From Cunninghamella blakesleeana (taxonomy: Eukaryota; Mucoromycota; Mucoromycetes; Mucorales; Cunninghamellaceae): a stretch of DNA of 64,000 nt. Positions 46,586 to 57,330 of the stretch are shown here, one piece after another. The stretch lies in contig JAFCIZ010000011.1 in the NCBI GenBank assembly GCA_017871115.1, positions 265,501-329,500 of the forward strand. The letters are read 5' to 3'. The notes below the pieces were generated by a model that saw only the letters and a list, made by a program, of their open reading frames with translations, ran no database searches and was not told the origin of the DNA. How positions within the stretch are numbered: position 1 is the stretch's first letter; each line of letters begins with the position of its first letter. The position numbers and the translations under genes are program-made.

Positions 46586-47399
46586 TATATGATAGTTATA
46601 TAAAAAGAAAAGGTAAATTAACCAGCCAAGTATATATTGTTTTTTATTCTCTTAAAAATCGTCAATTATTTAACATTCAGTTTATAAATTTCAAATACAT
46701 TTTAAATACTTGGAACGACTACAATTAATAGAGTATATATATTTTTTATTAATAAATTTTATAAAATTAGAACTGAAGAATACTTAATCAGAACTGAATA
46801 GTACTTAACCGGAACTGAATAGTATTGAAGAAAACTTAATTAGAACTGAATTACATCTAATATTGTGTAACAAAAGTGGTACTGATTCAGAACTTAGAAT
46901 TCAAAAAATCAGTACTTTTCAGTTCTTTATTAAAATCTAGCAAACTCTAAAAGATTCAGTTCTTTTTTTATTACAGTGATTATTATTAAATCAATCTATC
47001 AAGCTACCTATTGCTATTATCTACACTAAACTATTTTTTCTATTATATAAAAAAAAAAAATTGGGTAGACTGTATAATGGTTAAATGCCAATAGGTTGTT
47101 TGTAGCTGCATCAATCATTTCTATTTCCCACCTGCCATGCTATCCCAAATGGTGGCAATGGATTATTATCTTTCGGCCAATGTAATTGCTTCCTTTAAAA
47201 TATGAAAATAAAAAGACTCTTTCCCTATTTCCCATTTAAAATACTATTATATATCTAAAATATTAGTTAATGAATTGAAAATCATTATTGCTGTCGAGTA
47301 ACGATGAAATTGAGTGAGTGTACTCTTCCATAGAACTTGAATTGAGAAAAATTATACCCAATCAATAAAATAATTATAATGCTTAAAAAGAAAAAAAGG
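46586..47399. other. Spacer with GAACTGAATA minisatellite
   Basis: No gene is seen. At about 46762-46845 an approximately 22-bp unit built on AGAACTGAATAGTACTTAA repeats about four times. A related, more decayed block is at 58840-58900, embedded in similar flanks (46680-46980 against 58745-58985). The stretch 47065-47200 is less AT-rich and might hold an unrecognised relic. Confidence 0.45.
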
Positions 47400-47872
47400 T
47401 AGAATTCACATGTTCATTTATTTTTATTTTTTTTATTAATCATTTTATTATTACTTTTTTTATATACCAATTTATCATATATTTAGTTTTTTATCTTTTT
47501 TTTTTTACTAATGTATCATATTTTTATTTCTTTATACATCTTTTTTTTTTTTTTAGTATTCTCTCCCCTCCTCTCTTTCTCCCCCTCCCCCTCTTCCCCA
47601 TTTTTTTTATGGTTTTTATTTAATTTTTGCATGAATATTGATCCAAAATGTCGGATATTCAATTTTTTTTTTTTTTTAAAAAAAAAATGATATAAAATAA
47701 TACAAAATAACATAAATTTGATATACTTCCACAGTTCTTTTTTATTTTAAAAAGAAAAAAGAAAAAGAAAAAAAAACAGACTTTTGCAGAATTTTTTTTT
47801 TCTCATGATCAAAAAAAAAAAAAGAAGAGAAGGATGTGATAAAATCAAACTTATAGTTAGATAAGGTTCACT
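47400..47872 (+). repeat. 5' fragment of an A/B unit, cut by the DIRS element
   Basis: The sequence follows the A1 upstream region (TTCACATGTTCATTTATTTT, TTGATCCAAAATGTCGGATA, GATAAAATCAAACTTATAGT) but lacks the ACGCGGGTAGC island. It ends at AGATAAGGTTC, where the DIRS terminal repeat begins. It is a sixth, partial unit. Confidence 0.75.
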
Positions 47873-47873
47873 G

Positions 47874-48006
47874 TTGTCTATTTAGACATAAGAATACAAA
47901 ATAAGAAATATGATTGGTTTATATCTTCTTTTATTTAAAAGTCAGCGAAAAAATAAATATAAAATAAGATAAATGCATAAGTTTTTTTTTTTTTTTTTTT
48001 TAATCT
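47874..48006 (+). repeat. DIRS left inverted terminal repeat
   Basis: It starts TTGTCTATTTAGACATAAGA and runs through GTCAGCG and AAATGCATAAG into a T-run ending AATCT. It is the exact inverse of the right repeat outside the T-run. The end itself is a short palindrome (TTGTCTATTTAGACA-like). Confidence 0.9.
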
Positions 48007-48044
48007 AGAGTGAGCGAGGTGAAAAAGGGAAGAGGAGGGTGGGG

Positions 48045-48165
48045 AAATCATATTTCTTATTTTGTATTCTTATGTCTAAATAGACAATTCTTGTGTCGAA
48101 ATAAATTCTAACAGAATTTGTTAAGACACTCGAATACAAAATAAGAAATATGATTGGTTAATCCA
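48045..48165. repeat. DIRS internal complementary region
   Basis: It contains the inverse of the left terminus (ATCATATTTCTTATTTTGTA ... AAATAGACAA), then TTCTTGTGTCG ... AAGACACTCG, and then a second copy of AATACAAAATAAGAAATATG. Such a region templates end completion in DIRS replication. The diverged scraps elsewhere in the window match this region and the terminal repeat. Confidence 0.8.
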
Positions 48166-48213
48166 GAGTAAAATAATGATAAAGTTAGTAATAAATAAAT
48201 AAATAAATAAAAA

Positions 48214-48244
<31 letters not shown>

Positions 48245-48270
48245 GAAGGATCGTAGATAATAAAGGATTA

Positions 48271-49275
48271 TTATTCTGAATCTGATGTGTCTTCTTCATC
48301 AGTAGCTGAATCTTCATTAACCATGACTAAGGTATTGGTGAAATCAAATAATGATAGGTGTTCTCTACGATAATGGTTTTCGAAGGTTTTTGAAGATGCC
48401 CAGTTTCCCATAGTAATGATATCTTCCTTTGGAATGCCTGCTTGTAGAGCCAAAGAAGAAGCAATGGATCTTATAGTAACTTTGGGTTCCGAAGTAGATA
48501 ATTTTACCAATGTACTTAACCAGCTTTTTATAGTACGTATACCTAAAGGTTTATCATGTTCTATTGAATTAATAAAAAGCGAATCAGTGTTACATAAAGG
48601 TCGTCTTCTTTTATATGCTTTGTAAGTAATTATAGGACAAAGAGATGGATTAATATGTGCTTTAATATTAAATGGTTTAATAATTGATCTTCCTTGTCGT
48701 TTTTCTTTTGGTTTTCTAACTTCCAAGAATAGTTGTTTATTTTTCTTTGATATAATTACTGATGAAAAAGGTATACGGTGTAGATCTGAGGGACAAAAGA
48801 AGCATGTAACCGCTAGTAAGAAAGCTAATTTTCCTTGTAATTTTGCTAAAGAGGTAAGATTATTGTCTAATTGTTGAAGATAAGCAAAAGTGGGTTGAAG
48901 ATTAATCTTCGGTTTATGTATTTTTATAGGTGGAGCTAATTTGATCAAAGTATTGAAGAATTCATTAATATTTTTGTTGTTGCGTAGGCCATCTGGATCC
49001 TGATGGAAATGTGTAACAGCTGATCGTATTAGACGAAGTGTAGAGTATGAATAATTATATTACCTATTAATATCACTAATAAAATTAATTAAATCAGTAT
49101 CAGAAAAAGAATCTATTGGGATATTGTTTTTTGATGTCCAATCTATAAAAAGATGATGACCCTTCTTATAAGATTTATTTGATGTGATATTTTTGGTGAC
49201 ATTTTTAACAAAGAGATATTGTGCATTCTGATTTAAATTTAAGGAGTTATATTTTGAACTGATAATTTCCACACG
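48271..49275 (-). pseudogene. DIRS tyrosine recombinase, one in-frame stop
   Basis: The N-terminal SAM-like part (NAQYLFVKNVTKN...LFIDWTSKN) is in the same frame as, and separated by TAA 49060-49062 from, the rest (STLRLIRSAVTHFHQDPDGL). The catalytic half shows the box A Arg (DLHRI), the box B segment VTIRSIASSLALQAGIP, where the Arg is present but the usual His of H-x-x-R is Val, and the nucleophile Tyr in NHYRRE. An acidic tail ends at 48271. The enzyme would join the circular cDNA to the target. The nonsense codon and the missing His both argue for inactivity. Confidence 0.85.
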
Positions 49276-51312
49276 GCGAGTTTCCAAGTTTTGTTTGTCA
49301 TTGGCCATGTTGCTGCTGGTGTTGGGAGTTGAATGCAGGATGGATCTAGCAGGATTGGAGGAGTTATTGATATGGATTGAAGAATTGGAAACCATAGGGC
49401 TGACGGCCACCAAGGAGTTATCATTGTTGCTTGGGTTATTTTCTCTTGAATTAATTTGTGTATGCTTTTGTTGATTAGGTTCCAAGGAGGATTCAGGTAC
49501 GGATTTTTGAATATGTTCCAAGGGGTAGAGAAAGCGTCTGTGAACAGGTTGGCCGGATCTGGAAGCCAAGATACGTACTTTTTGAGGCGTTCCGTATGTC
49601 TGTCTGCAAATAGATCTATGTCGTTTGGACCCCAAAGTCGTTGAATTTGTTGAAATGTCTGTGATTTTATCATCCATTGATTTTTTAAATAAGGTCTCCT
49701 TGACTCGTAATCCGCTATAGTGTTGTCTATACCTTTCACGTGGCTGGATTGAATCGTTATCCCTCGTTTCAGACACCATTTCCACAGTTTTGTCGCCAGT
49801 GACATCAATGGTAATGATTTTGTTCCCCCTTGTTTGTTCAAGTATGACATCGAGGTGGTGTTGTCTGTTCGAATTAATATCCTCTTGTTGTTCAGGTGTG
49901 GAAAGGTTTTTTGGAGCAAGAAAGGCTGCCATCAGTTCCCTCCAGTTGATGGACATTTGTGTTTCGTGGTGATTCCAGTAACCGTGTGCTGTTTGATGAC
50001 GATCGTTGTGTAGTAGAAGACTGCAACCCCATCCTGTATTGCTGGCGTCTACAAATATTGTTTGTTGAGGTGTCTGAGGAAGTATGCTGCGACCATTCCA
50101 TAATTTTAGATTGTTTTTCCACCAACGGAGTTCTTTCAAACATGTGTTTGGTAGAGTAAACGGTTTGTCCCAATCTACAGAATTTCGGACTGATTGGTTC
50201 TTGAACCGGAGTAGATGTTGTGTATATAGACGAGCTGGTACCAGAGCAAATGTTGCTGATTGAATTCTCATGGTCAAGCTGTGGATTAATCTGGCTGACT
50301 GAATGGGTTTGTTCAGTACTTGTTGAATAAAACGACGAAGGTCTCTTATCTTTTTCCCTGGGTGTTGAGCTGTCATCGTTGTAGTATCCAATAAGAAGCC
50401 TAGGTGTTCCATTGATTTGGTTGGTGTTAAATTGGATTTTTTGTGATTGATTACCCATCCTAAAGATTGGAGTTTTTGTATAAGAGCCTGTGTGTGATGT
50501 ATTGCTTGTTGATGAGTGTCTGCAATTATAATCCAGTCGTCCAGATATGCACTGACCTTGATATGATGTGATCGTGCCCATTGAAGAATAGGTTTGGTTA
50601 TTTTTGTAAAAAGCCAAGGGACTAAGGACAGGCCAAATGGAGTTGTGCAGAATTGATATATCTTGTCTTGCCAACAAAAACGGAGATAAGGACGAGAATC
50701 TGAGTGGACCGGTATGTGAAGGAATGCGTCCGAGAGGTCTATCGATGTTAACCAATTGTTTTTGTTGATCATCCTGGTGACTTCTTGAAGTGTTTCCATT
50801 TTGAAATGAGGAGCTGCTATGTAATGATTTAATTGTTTTAAATTGAAGACTAGACGGTGTCCTCCATTCTTTTTTGGGATTACAAACATGTTGCTGTAAA
50901 AACCTGGTGTTATTGGTGAAATGACTGTTTCGATTGCACCTTTTTTCAAAAGTGAGTTGATTTCTTGTTGTAATAATATTTTTTGTTGGTTGTTGTATGG
51001 AATCATTGGAGAGGGTTTTTGACGTAGAGGTGGTGGTTTTATGAATGGTATTCTGTATCCGTGAAGTATGGTGTTTAGAAGCCAGTTGTTTATGGAGAGA
51101 GTTGTCCACTCTGAATAAAACTGTTTTAGTCGTCCTCCTATTATTGACGAAGAAGTATTTATTGTCGTTGTGTATGGAATGAGTTGTAATTTCCTTTGTT
51201 GAAGTTGCTGTTGTTGTTGCCAATGCTGTTGCTGTTGCTGTTGCTGCTGTTGTTGTGGCGGTGGTGGTGAAAGGTGCCTCTGTGTTTGTTGTTGTTGTTG
51301 TAGTTGTTGAAT
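49239..51312 (-). pseudogene. DIRS reverse transcriptase-RNase H-methylase, frameshifted
   Basis: The frame opens after the stops near 51315. It passes GGRLKQFYSEW, the GYRIPF box and PKKNGGHRLVF to the RT core SIDLSDAF and the catalytic YLDDW. RNase H begins FVDASNTGWGC. Near 49905-49916 (six A in CCAAAAAACC) the frame must shift by one to continue with RTDNTTSMSYLN and SHVKGIDNTIADYESR. After that come DLFADRHTERL and the NPPW motif of the Dam-like methylase domain found in DIRS elements. It ends at 49239, overlapping the recombinase by about 36 nt. The shift may be a mutation or a programmed +1 event. Confidence 0.88.
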
Positions 51313-52551
51313 TTATCAATTCAAAATTATACAAAAAAAATTAAAAACAAAGAAATATTGTGAAACTTTTGGTTAACCTTTATTCAAATGTAAAAGACAA
51401 GGGTTGTATTTATACCTTTTAGTGGATTGGTGACACTGGGCTTAGTTTATATGATATAATATGAAAATAGAATTATAAAGTTATCTAGTAAAGGTAACGT
51501 GAATTAGAATGGAGTTTAAAGTGTGTCTATGGTAATGGATCTGCGGGATTAGAAGATTTAAAGTTATAGCAATGCATAAGCTAATAGGAATAGATCATTT
51601 TGTATCAGGTACACAGTAGTGATTTTATAATAAATATCAAATATTTCATGTGTATTATAAGTGTATTATAGTTATGAAGTCATTTAATATTGTTATTATA
51701 TGGTAAATACAACAGTAGTAACCGCCCTGCTGAGAGGACGGACCTGATCGAAAAAACTGACCCGATGGTGTGTGTTGTGCGTAATTATTATTGTTGTTAT
51801 TATTGTTGTTGTTGGTTTGAAAAGTAAATCGTCTTTTATTAACAAATTTATTTGCATTACGTATAGCTTGTGAAGTGGCTGTTTGTTGGGCAATAGTTGC
51901 TTGGAAATCTGCTGGTGTCATTGTATAATTATTCTGAGCAGGTGTAGCTGTAAAATAAGAATTAATCGTTTGTAATGCAATATTGTTACGTAAATTATTA
52001 ATGTTGGATGACAGATTAAGGAGTAATCTACGACAATCGGCAAGAATGTGAAGATAACGTTGAGAGTTGTCATTATCTAAATCCTGAGATATTTCATGGC
52101 CTAAAACATCGAGGGGTCGTACGACTCCTGATAAGATATATTGTAAACGTTTTAGGGACATATCTTGTCTAGAATGGTATTTTGACATTTTCTTAGCTGC
52201 TTCGGGTATGGTATCTGGAGGCTGATATTGTATAGATTCAATAGTAGGATATTGTTCGATAATATTTTTTCTTTCTTCATCTGAAAGTGATGGTGTTGTA
52301 AATAATGGATAATCTAACATGAGTATTTCATATAAAGCCGGATGAGGCTGCCAAGAGTATGTGGGTCTGATATCTAGTGAGTGTAAAGGGGATAGTTGTT
52401 CCATAGGTTGAGTATTGTCTTGTGTGATATTATATTGTTGTTCTGTTGTTGAGTGAGTTTGTTGTTGTAATAATTGTTCTAATTGTATAATACGTTGTTG
52501 CATATTATGAAATTCCTCGTTTGATATTTGATTATTATTAGTGGAACTCAT
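51165..52551 (-). pseudogene. DIRS gag-like protein, interrupted by solo LTR
   Basis: ATG 52551 begins MSSTNNNQISNEEFHNMQQR. A Gln-rich coiled segment follows, then a conserved body (YPLFTTPSLSDEERKNIIEQ; MSKYHSRQDMSLKRLQYILS) and an Asn-rich, Gly/Arg tail (RSGPSSQQGGYY). A 410-bp LTR enters after GGYY and gives a foreign tail ending at 51655-51657. Removing the LTR and one target copy restores an Asn/Ser/His-rich tail in frame to about 51165, overlapping the RT frame. Its presumed role is nucleocapsid formation, from position and composition. Confidence 0.75.
51305..51714 (-). mobile_element. Solo LTR (family 1) nested in the DIRS element
   Basis: On the minus strand it begins TGTTGTATTTACCATATAAT and ends AAATTCAACA. 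It is flanked by ACTAC duplications (plus-strand GTAGT at 51300-51304 and 51715-51719). It is very similar to 4686-5094 along its full length, so both insertions are probably recent. It necessarily postdates the DIRS insertion. Confidence 0.93.
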
Positions 52552-52868
52552 TTTTTGTGGTGCTGACCGAGCGAAAAAGAAGATTAAAAAAAAAAAAAAA
52601 AAACTTATGCATTTATCTTATTTTATATTTATTTTTTCGCTGACTTTTAAATAAAAGAAGATATAAACCAATCATATTTCTTATTTTGTATTCTTATGTC
52701 TAAATAGACAATAGAATGTAAATAGATAGAAAAAGTCTTTTTTGTGCTTGTGAAAAAAAAGGCGATAATAATGGTCATAATTGTAGAATGTAATTTTGTT
52801 GCAATGCTATTAATTTGTTTTCCACTTCTTTCTTTTTTCTCAATTTCATTTTATAAAACAAAAATAAA

Positions 52869-53370
52869 ATGCATTTAATTCAATCATTAAGCTTGTTTGC
52901 CTTTGCTGTAACTACATTTGTTCAATTTCGAGGAGAAGGTATCTACACTATTTCTTCTAGACAATAATCTGGTAAAGCTATTACTGCATCACCTGCTGGT
53001 TCTAGTGATTTACTGATGAATAAAAGTAGTACCAGGCCTGATCAAGATCAACAACGGAATATAACTATTGTTAGATAACTTGGTGAAAATCAATATATTT
53101 ATAATATTGTCAATGTCGAGAAGTCAGAGAATGGCTATCTTAAGCCGTAGTAATGAATGGTTATTAGCCTCCACTACTACTAAATATGGCGGAGCTGATT
53201 TATTTAAGTTATAACAAAGCGTTGATAGACTTGATTTTATTTTCACTACCTATGATTGTGTATATTTATTTAGTTATGATAAAAACATTCTTGGTGGTCA
53301 ATCAATTATAAATGACACCCCTTGCAATGATTCTGTCAAGTTTATTTTTGAAAAAGTTTTATCTTCTTAA
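52869..53370 (+). pseudogene. Decayed paralogue of the beta-trefoil-like protein
   Basis: ATG 52869 begins MHLIQSLSLFAFAVTTFVQF and aligns through GEGIYTIS, QQRNITIV, NQYIYNIVNVEKSENGYL and KFIFEKVLSS to TAA at 53368-53370. There are at least four disruptions (a TAA after SSRQ, a TAA after IVR, a frame change near 53140 and a TAA after FKL). The Trp of the QQW motif is also replaced by Arg. Confidence 0.8.
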
Positions 53371-53543
53371 AATTTCATTTTATTCTTTATCTTTAATTTT
53401 TCCTTTTTCTTTTTTAAAATAAAAATAACAAAATAACATAAAATAAAATACATAAATTTATTTAAGTAAAAATGTAAAGTGTATCGTTATGATTTATTTA
53501 TTAAAAGATAATAATTAAACAATGTCTAAATACGGCACTTTCA

Positions 53544-53759
53544 TCACAAACCAAGTTTATTGCAAATTAAATGGTCAGAAATGTCCAATTTTGCTCCATT
53601 CCCACAATCGCAAGATGTATTTCCTCCTTTGGATTCACATTTAACGTTAAGTCCAGCTGATGCAGCACATGCAACAGTACAACATGTCGTTTCAAGAAGT
53701 GTACAGCAAAATGCTGTACTAAAGAAGAATACCAACATTAAAAAGTAAAATTTTAGCAT
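53544..53759 (-). CDS. CS-alpha-beta defensin-like secreted peptide, 71 aa (copy 2)
   Basis: I use the ATG at 53759, matching the paralogue at 10001; a further in-frame ATG exists at 53807 but has no counterpart in copy 1. All eight mature Cys are kept, and the peptide differs from copy 1 by only about five residues (for example ETTCC for EKTCC and GGNTSC for GGKASC). It is the only intact gene in this arm of the inverted duplication, which suggests selection to keep it or simply more recent exchange with copy 1. Confidence 0.8.
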   Translation of the reverse strand: MLKFYFLMLVFFFSTAFCCTLLETTCCTVACAASAGLNVKCESKGGNTSCDCGNGAKLDISDHLICNKLGL

Positions 53760-54010
53760 GTTAAAACCAAAAACCAACCAAAATATTAAAATACTATCTT
53801 GCTCCATTTAAAAATCAAATAGTTATTTATAGTAATCAATATTATCTATATATTTATTGATTATCACCATTACCGAATGAACTGTTAAAAAACGAAGACT
53901 AGAAAAAAATAACAAAAAATACAAAAGAAAATAAACCAATGTATTTTATATGTATATTTCTTTTTTTCGTTAGGTTATAAATTTATGATCTTCGACATGT
54001 AATACCAAGC

Positions 54011-54360
54011 ATGAATATCTTTTCCCACAAGGGACATAATATGGGAACTTGTTTTACTAATACAAATATGAAAAGTAATAATTTCACTGTTTATTATAAT
54101 TCAAATTCGATAAGGAAGAGAAGAAAAATAAAAAATTATTCACAAGTAAGGCTCAAGAAAATGACGGGTTATTTTTGGGAAACAAAATATGATATTAAAG
54201 ATCTGGTTTAGTAGGATTACAGTCTCACACAAAAGAAGTAGTTTGAAGCAAAGTAGAGTTTGTACGGCATTTGAAGATCTTGACTTTGATTAAAGAGGGA
54301 GTGGATTTGCAAAGAGTTGCACAAGATACTAAGCTGCCTACAACTATAAGTAATTTATAA
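54011..54360 (+). pseudogene. Decayed gene of unknown family (arm 2)
   Basis: It reads MNIFSHKGHNMGTCFTNTNM, then FTVYYNSNSIRKRRKIKN and a TAG near 54209. In another frame it reads SKVEFVRHLKILTLIKEGVD, then LQRVAQDTKLPTTISNL and TAA. The latter resembles a helix-turn-helix of the kind opening Tc1/mariner transposases. The assignment is weak; the locus parallels 9370-9741. Confidence 0.4.
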
Positions 54361-54585
54361 TTTATTATTTTAATAAATTAAAAAAATTCTTCCCTTTTGC
54401 CTTTTTTTTTTTATAAATGTATTCCTTTTAAAAATTAAAAAACCTTAAAAAAATCATGTAACTTCCTTTTTAAGGTAAAGAATATTCCGACCACACATCT
54501 TGGGAATTCGAAATTAAAAAAGTGCAGATCATTTTCTTTTTTATTTGTTTATTTTTTTTTTTCGTTCGATTTATTGCATGGTACT

Positions 54586-55014
54586 ATGAGAATTAATCAA
54601 ATAATTACAATTTCATCAGCTTTAGTGACACTTGCGCATATATGTTTAATAGATACGAATAAAATTGCAAATGAAAAATTTAATATGTCGCTAAAAGCTC
54701 ATGGATTATCGTTGGCTGGGAATCAACTTAGAATAACAGGTAATGGTGACAAAACCAAAGTTTATTTTAGAGGCAATGGCATCGACTGATATGATGTAAT
54801 AGTGAAAAAATGCTCTAATGGAGGCTGTTGTGAAATTGGTAATTTGATGAGATATAAATGTCAACTACTCATTGCAAGTGATATATTGCCGGATGGTACT
54901 AATATTGACCTGGTTAGATATTTTTTTAAACCATTCGATGGTGGACAAACTGTAGAAGGTAAGGAAGGAATAATATTTAACCATATCAAATGCGTATCCT
55001 CTATAATAGGATGA
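54586..55014 (+). pseudogene. Decayed paralogue of the 155-aa secreted protein (arm 2)
   Basis: ATG 54586 begins MRINQIITISSALVTLAHIC. An in-frame TGA lies at 54787-54789, after which the same frame continues (YDVIVKKCSNGGC) until similarity ends near 54965 and an unrelated tail leads to a stop at 55014. Upstream, the motif GTGCAGATCATTT (54522-54534) lies only about 52 bp from the start; in arm 1 the DIRS scrap pushed it to about 330 bp. Confidence 0.75.
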
Positions 55015-55777
55015 AAAAAAGAGAAGGTAAAAAATAGGTTACCATAAATATATATATATATATAATTTTAACAATTAAATAATTATCAGAATGTTGAATT
55101 TTTTACTTTACTTACTAATTTAGATAGATCAAGTAAATTTATATATATAAGTTTATAAAGTTTTGAAAAAAAATTCATTTTTTTATAAAAAGCGGATGAT
55201 CAAAGTTAACGGTGAAATGAATAAAAAGGTAAAGATACCCTTTTTGAGTTGGTAATTAGGAGTTATTATTTGTTTTTTATTTTTATAAGTTTGTGTATTG
55301 ATATAAACCTAGGTATGTTTTCTATAATAACGAATTAGTAAATAAAATAATTTTTAAGTGGACTATATTATTACACGATATAAATATAGATGAAGATATA
55401 TTTTTACATATTTATAAATATTGTATATATAAACTGAATAACACAATAAGAATATTAAACAACTCACTGTTTTTAATAATAGAAAAATACCCATTTTATG
55501 AAATTATACCTCATTCTCTGAAAAATAAAAATAAGAGATTCATTATTTATTTATTGAATACATAGATATAATTCTATTATCACTACTAGCATAAGGAAAC
55601 ACGGCTTTTTCAATTATATCAGATATCTTCCGCATTTTAAGGAATTTGAAGTTAAAAAAAGTGTATATCATATCCTTTTAAGAAGTCTGTAAGTTTTTGT
55701 TAGGCTTCATATCAATCCAAATTTGGAAAATATTCTATACCTAATTTATCCATTCACTTTTACCTAAAATCATCATG
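55015..55777. other. AT-rich spacer with copied promoter-like segment
   Basis: No gene. At about 55625-55740 the sequence (TTAAGGAATTTGAAGTTAAA, TTCATATCAATCCAAATTTG) is a reverse-complement relative of 9090-9200. The upstream region of the secreted-protein genes was therefore also copied ahead of the relic at 55778. Confidence 0.5.
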
Positions 55778-55990
55778 TTAAAAGAATAGTTTTGGTACTT
55801 ATGGATGTAATGCTTTGCCGAGCTTCTACTACTACTATAAAAAAATGTGATTTTTATTGGTTCCGATTTTAAAACTAACACATTAGAGAAAACAACTATA
55901 ACATGACTTGTTAGATCGAGTGACATCAATTCTGGAATGATGTTGTTAGTGCATTTTAAATCTTCGTTTGGAGGAATTTTTGTTAATAAC
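55778..55990 (+). pseudogene. Fragment of the 124-aa secreted protein family
   Basis: Starting at ATG 55778 with immediate stops, the plus strand then reads VIFIGSDFKTNTLEKTTIT, LVRSSDINSGMMLLVHFKSS and FGGIFVNN. This aligns with the middle of the intact gene at 56248-56622 but on the opposite strand. The signal region is scrambled and the C-terminus is absent. Confidence 0.65.
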
Positions 55991-56247
55991 ATTTTTTGTG
56001 TTCAATGACTATGGTCGTATTGTCTTTAATATATTTCTTTTCATTTGTTTTCACTACGTATATGTTTCATTCCAAAAATAAAATGAATAAGCAGGTATCC
56101 ATAATTAAGATAAAAATTATAACTACCAAAATTAAGATCGTTAAGTAAAAAAATAAAATGGATAATGAGTAATAACAATGACAATAACAATAATAATAGT
56201 TCATGGTAGTTTAATTATAATGGAAATACAAAATAGAAATTAATATT

Positions 56248-56622
56248 TTATTTATATTCTGCACAATCTACCGCTAATTGAGTAACACCATATTTACTAA
56301 ATATATCCATACTTTCATCAGTACCAGATCGTATTGTCTGGCAATTATTATTTTGGAAACTTGTAACATAACCGTGGCCATTGAATACAAAGGTATTGTC
56401 ATTAGGCTTAATAAAATTTTCTCCAAATACAGACTTAAAATGCATTAGTATCATCATTCCAGATTTGATATCACTCGATCTAACAACCCATGTTACAGCT
56501 GTTTTCTCTAATGTGTTAGTTTTAAAATCGGTACCAATAAAAAGCGCATTTTCACCAACAGAAATTTGGCAAGATATTGTAACCATAAATACTAATAATA
56601 ATAATACTATTTTTTTAAACAT
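56248..56622 (-). CDS. Small secreted protein, 124 aa
   Basis: ATG 56622 begins MFKKIVLLLLVFMVTISCQ, a signal peptide. The mature chain has an even, beta-rich look (NALFIGTDFKTNTLEKTAVT, SGMMILMHFKSVFGENF, NTFVFNGHGYVTSF) with Cys near the ends (NNNC, VDCAEYK). It lacks similarity to a family I know. Two decayed relatives are in the window (15125-15478 and 55778-55990). An AAATGATCTACA motif lies at 56709-56720, about 87 bp before the start, as in the 155-aa family. Confidence 0.7.
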   Translation of the reverse strand: MFKKIVLLLLVFMVTISCQISVGENALFIGTDFKTNTLEKTAVTWVVRSSDIKSGMMILMHFKSVFGENFIKPNDNTFVFNGHGYVTSFQNNNCQTIRSGTDESMDIFSKYGVTQLAVDCAEYK

Positions 56623-56936
56623 AACGAAATATATTAATAAAATAAAAAAAGAATTGAATTTTTTAAAGTGAGTTTTATTTATATTAACTTTAATTTTTTT
56701 TGAAATGAAAATGATCTACATATTCTTTAACTGTGATTTTAGAAAATGTAGCGATATTTCTTTTTAATATCTCCTTCCGAAGCGATTTTTAATTAGCTAT
56801 TAAAAAATACTAGATTGTATTTTCAGAGTTTCTTTTTGTAAAATTTGTATTTTTATTGGATATAAATTTAAATATTTTTTTTGTATTTCCGCTTTTCATT
56901 AAATAGATAAATTATTTTAAGATTATAAATTAAATA

Positions 56937-57330
56937 TTATAATGCATAATTAGAACAAGGCGAAAGGATTTGGGTTGATTTAAGCTTATAAAGAATTGTG
57001 TATTTTATATATAGGATATCAAATAAAATAGGGTCAACATATATCGCTAGTGTGTTAGCCATATTTAACGAAGAGTTAGTTAAATTAAAAATAGAGGAAG
57101 CTATTTCGAACATATCAGATAAACGTAGGAATAACACGTAATCTTCAAAATTAGTATCTTGGAACAAAAAAGGCGGGTACATTATAGATAATATGTTTTG
57201 TCATATTCAATTTTTTTAGGATATGTAAAGATGAAATGCCCATTATCTTCAATATCATCATAAAGTTTATAACACGAGGAAATATTTAGATTAATTTTGG
57301 AGAAAATACAATTAGTGGGGATTTTATTGA
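56937..57330 (-). pseudogene. Decayed coding fragment, unknown family
   Basis: Minus-strand pieces in two frames read ILKIMGISSLHILKKLNMTK and HIIYNVPAFF, and then QDTNFEDYVLFLRLSDMFEI and ANTLAIYVDPILFDIL, to a stop at 56937. The two join by a one-base shift around 57170. Composition looks coding. The style resembles a decayed transposon-domain protein, but no motif supports a firm call. Confidence 0.4.

Larger units (their letters stand above)
47874..52711 (-). mobile_element. DIRS-like tyrosine-recombinase retrotransposon
   Basis: Terminal repeats at 47874-48006 and about 52580-52711 are inverted copies that appear identical apart from T-run length. An internal complementary region lies at 48045-48165. 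In minus-strand order it carries a gag-like frame; reverse transcriptase, RNase H and a Dam-like methylase; and a tyrosine recombinase. There is no DDE integrase and no long target duplication. This is the DIRS layout. It has been damaged by a solo LTR insertion (51305-51714), a frameshift near 49905-49916 and a TAA at 49060-49062, so it is probably no longer autonomous. Confidence 0.92.
52722..55020 (-). repeat. Inverted duplication, arm 2
   Basis: Mirror image of 8330-11085. The start of the similarity at 52722 lies only about 11 bp from the DIRS right end. Gene content is the same, but three of the four genes are broken here. Confidence 0.85.

Noticed and set aside
47065..47140. Possible tRNA-like sequence (GGGTAGACTGTATAATGGTTAAATGCC)
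   Set aside because: A D-loop-like word is present, but no T-arm GGTTCGAATCC, no anticodon stem and no acceptor pairing can be drawn.
49892..51334. 480-codon Thr/Ser-rich minus-strand frame over the DIRS element
   Set aside because: It overlaps the RT frame, which contains all RT and RNase H motifs; the long open frame is a shadow caused by codon bias.
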